Of a stretch of DNA of 64,000 nt, positions 62,232-64,000 are shown one piece after another. The stretch is from JAPPLB01 sp965208945 (GTDB lineage: Bacteria > Acidobacteriota > Terriglobia > Bryobacterales > UBA6623), in the NCBI GenBank assembly GCA_965208945.1, contig OZ242366.1:3410001-3474000 (forward strand), in the 5' to 3' direction. Each line of letters opens with the position of its first letter. The stretch's first letter is position 1. The notes below the pieces were generated by a model. It made no database searches. It had not been told where the DNA came from and saw only the letters and a list, made by a program, of their open reading frames with translations. Made by a program: the position numbers and the translations under genes.

Positions 62232-63125
62232 TTGCACAGCTTTCGATCAGTGCTGTTCGTGACAGCATCCCTCCTTCTGCTTTTCGCAGGCTGCGCTTCG
62301 AAGCCGCCCGCGGAAGAGCCCGGCATGCCCGGCATGGTGTTTATCGACGGCGGCGAGTTCACGATGGGAACCAATGACGCTTTCCCCTTCGAGGGACCCG
62401 AGCACCGAGTGTTTGTCGACGGCTTCTACATGGACGTCACGGAGGTGACGAACCGCCAGTATCGGGACTTTGTGGAAGCTACCGGGTACGAGACCGAGTC
62501 AGAGAAGCAAGGATCATCCGGTTTCTTCGATGCCGATACGGGGCAGTGGAAACTGCTCGACGGCGCGGACTGGCGGCACCCCGAGGGGCCGGGATCAAAC
62601 CTGGAAGGCAAAGACGACTATCCGGTGATTCATGTGTCGTGGGATGACGCTACCGCCTATGCAGAGTGGGCCGGGAAGCGCCTTCCGACCGAAGCGGAAT
62701 GGGAGTATGCGGCGAGGGGCGGGATCGAGGGCGCGGTCTATCCGTGGGGCGATGCATTGCGGCCGCGCGGGATGCACCGGGCGAACGTTTGGCAAGGACG
62801 GTTCCCGGTCCGGGATCAAGCGGCCGACGGTTTCAGCGGCCCGGCGCCGGTGCAGCGATTCGCTCCGAACGGTTACGGGCTCTACGACATGGCGGGCAAT
62901 GTTTGGGAATGGGTCGCGGATTGGTATTCATCGTCGTACTACCGTGAGTCTCCGCGCAAGAATCCGAAAGGCCCGGTAATGGGGCAAGAGAAGATCAACC
63001 GCGGTGGAAGCTGGCTGTGCAGCGAGAACTATTGCCAGGGGTATCGCGTGGCGGCGCGACAGAAGACAGCACGCGACTCGGGGCTGAACAACGTAGGGTT
63101 TCGCTGTGTTCGGGATGCGAGTTGA
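62232..63125 (+). CDS. Formylglycine-generating enzyme-like lipoprotein (SUMF1/FGE family)
   Basis: 297 aa. It starts at a TTG, with a lipoprotein signal (VTASLLLLFAGC). FGE-sulfatase fold: GGEFTMGTNDAFPFEGPEH, DVTEVTNRQY, GKRLPTEAEWEYAARGG and YDMAGNVWEWVADWYSSSYY. GGSWLCSENYC places Cys263 and Cys268 exactly as the copper-binding catalytic pair of true FGE, which most bacterial SUMF1-fold proteins lack. True FGE oxidises a sulfatase cysteine to formylglycine with O2. Being lipid-anchored outside the membrane, it would act on exported sulfatases. No sulfatase is present in the window. Confidence 0.88.
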   Translation: MHSFRSVLFVTASLLLLFAGCASKPPAEEPGMPGMVFIDGGEFTMGTNDAFPFEGPEHRVFVDGFYMDVTEVTNRQYRDFVEATGYETESEKQGSSGFFDADTGQWKLLDGADWRHPEGPGSNLEGKDDYPVIHVSWDDATAYAEWAGKRLPTEAEWEYAARGGIEGAVYPWGDALRPRGMHRANVWQGRFPVRDQAADGFSGPAPVQRFAPNGYGLYDMAGNVWEWVADWYSSSYYRESPRKNPKGPVMGQEKINRGGSWLCSENYCQGYRVAARQKTARDSGLNNVGFRCVRDAS

Positions 63126-63155
63126 AGCGGGTGCGTTCGGGAAGCCCCGCCAGTT

Positions 63156-63242
63156 TTTCCTCCGCTTGTGTGCGGATCATTCAAGCGGGAAGCATTTGGA
63201 CCGGCATCAACGCCCCCTGAGCAGGAGGATGTTTCACATCAG
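63156..63242. repeat. Family D palindromic repeat, copy D8
   Basis: T-rich lead, TGTGCGGATCATTCAAGCGG, GAAGCATTTGGACCGGCATC, AACGCC, then TGAGCAGGAGGATGTTTCAC and ATCA. It is the best-preserved copy and the reference for D6. No gene is seen in the rest of 63126-63461. Confidence 0.88.
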
Positions 63243-63461
63243 CCTGCCATTGAGGTTGGCTGTGTTCCGGGCTGGGTGTGATCACACTCACGGCGGGCCT
63301 CGACGATAAGAGCGAAGTGCAGGGAGAAGAGAACATCACATCGGGTTTCGCCGAGCGCAAGAAGATGCGCCGGAAGCTCTTGCGTCTACGCGAGTGCCTC
63401 CATGCCGGCGTCAACAGAGGTTCTACGGGTCAATCCGCTTCTTTTCTCTCAGGCTTGCCGT

Positions 63462-64000
63462 CTATTGCGGAGGCATCCTCTCTTCGACCTCCACCGCGGG
63501 CAGCGTGGTGAAGATGCGGTTGGCGGCATCCACTTCGACCGCCAATCCCGTGAACGTCCCTTCCTGCGGCGCCGTGCAGCGCACCGAGCCCATGAAGTCC
63601 GTCGTGTCGGTCGCGGTGAACACCTCTTCGATGAACCACGACGCCTGTCCGTTGGCCTCCAGCGGGATCATTGCCTCCTCCAGCACCGCGCCGCCGCCGC
63701 TCATCAAGCGGCACGTCAGATCGATCGATTCCTCTGCCAGGTTGCGCATCGCCGCCGCCGTGCGGATGCCGCCCTGCTGGCGGCGGGCCGGGAACAGCGC
63801 GTCCCGCAACGACGTGCCGGCTCCTACCCCGGTCACCCCGACTCCCGGGACGCTGTAGCGCAGCACCCCGCCGATGGCGCCCTCCGAGACCACCTTTACC
63901 GAGCCGCTCAGCTCCTCTCCTCGCCCGTGGGTCGAGATCGTGAGTTCTCCCAGCGGCTCCATCTCGGTCTGGATCGTCAAACCGCCGTCTTGTCGGACCT
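63462..64000 (-). CDS. Partial protein of unknown function, C-terminal part
   Basis: The frame is open to the right edge and ends at 63462. It contains a beta-rich module (GGVLRYSVPGVGVTGVGAGT, ESIDLTCRLMSGGGAV, ASWFIEEVFTATDTTDFMGS, VRCTAPQEG). This type of repeated beta sandwich occurs in secreted acidobacterial proteins, but I know no assigned function. It is probably the C-terminus of a long exported protein; the rest lies outside. Confidence 0.65.
   Translation of the reverse strand, partial: VRQDGGLTIQTEMEPLGELTISTHGRGEELSGSVKVVSEGAIGGVLRYSVPGVGVTGVGAGTSLRDALFPARRQQGGIRTAAAMRNLAEESIDLTCRLMSGGGAVLEEAMIPLEANGQASWFIEEVFTATDTTDFMGSVRCTAPQEGTFTGLAVEVDAANRIFTTLPAVEVEERMPPQ

Overview
The window is GC-rich bacterial chromosome, most probably from an uncultivated or little-studied Acidobacteriota (Bryobacterales/Solibacter-like). 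This is an inference from gene content: three Oar-like TonB receptors with a carboxypeptidase-regulatory N-domain, a DUF1501 protein, a PF20091 alpha/beta hydrolase, a DUF255 thioredoxin protein, a C45 acyltransferase, MqnD of the futalosine menaquinone pathway, GTG starts and widely spaced genes. There is no rRNA, tRNA, CRISPR, phage module or intact transposase.

Layout. 1-7.2 kb: the tail of an RND efflux adaptor, a DUF3604 PHP-fold protein, a CocE-type hydrolase, a sugar ABC permease plus binding protein with no ATPase beside them, and a Phd/PIN toxin-antitoxin pair with an apparently leaderless message. 7.4-15.4 kb: two paralogous TonB-dependent receptors on the minus strand. 15.4-20.8 kb: a UPF0301/AlgH protein, a 1.6-kb repeat field, a Gfo/Idh/MocA oxidoreductase and ApaH. 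21-25.4 kb: a zinc peptidase/TPR protein carrying an in-frame repeat insertion, an isoprenylcysteine methyltransferase-like protein, an SDR and phosphotransacetylase. 25.6-32 kb: DUF3891, a xylose-isomerase-like protein, Ndk, SucD, SucC and TrpD. 32.2-38.4 kb: a PIN toxin with an unrecognised partner, a receiver-like protein, MqnD, a HEAT protein and an MFS transporter. 38.6-50.3 kb: a third TonB receptor, a remnant of a second MFS gene, an MBL-fold hydrolase, a PAP2 phosphatase, an Nramp-like transporter, DUF1501 and a PF20091 hydrolase. 50.3-56.3 kb: a second repeat field, rhamnose mutarotase, a class IV aminotransferase plus SDR pair, and a broken AT-rich ATPase-like gene. 56.4-64 kb: an aspartoacylase-like deacylase, a DUF255 protein, acetamidase/formamidase, a C45 hydrolase, a formylglycine-generating-enzyme-like lipoprotein and a partial secreted protein.

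The genes fit an aerobic heterotroph taking up and turning over sugars, sugar acids and amides: TonB receptors, MFS and ABC transport, sugar isomerase, mutarotase, dehydrogenases, TCA enzymes SucCD, and Pta. Most genes stand alone or in pairs.

The notable content is a set of interacting dispersed repeats. Family A is a 180-210 bp fold-back element with terminal inverted repeats, in about 18 full or partial copies. Family B is arrays of the heptamer TCGTG plus a variable dinucleotide, often forming the core of family A elements. Family C is GC-rich blocks joined to 10-bp-periodic arrays. Family D is a roughly 90-bp palindromic repeat. There is also a separate 265-bp MITE with perfect 22-bp ends. 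The ends of A and D coincide exactly with the stop codons of at least eleven genes, on both strands and with all three stop codons. This looks like a non-autonomous, possibly 3'-end-functional element system that I do not recognise.
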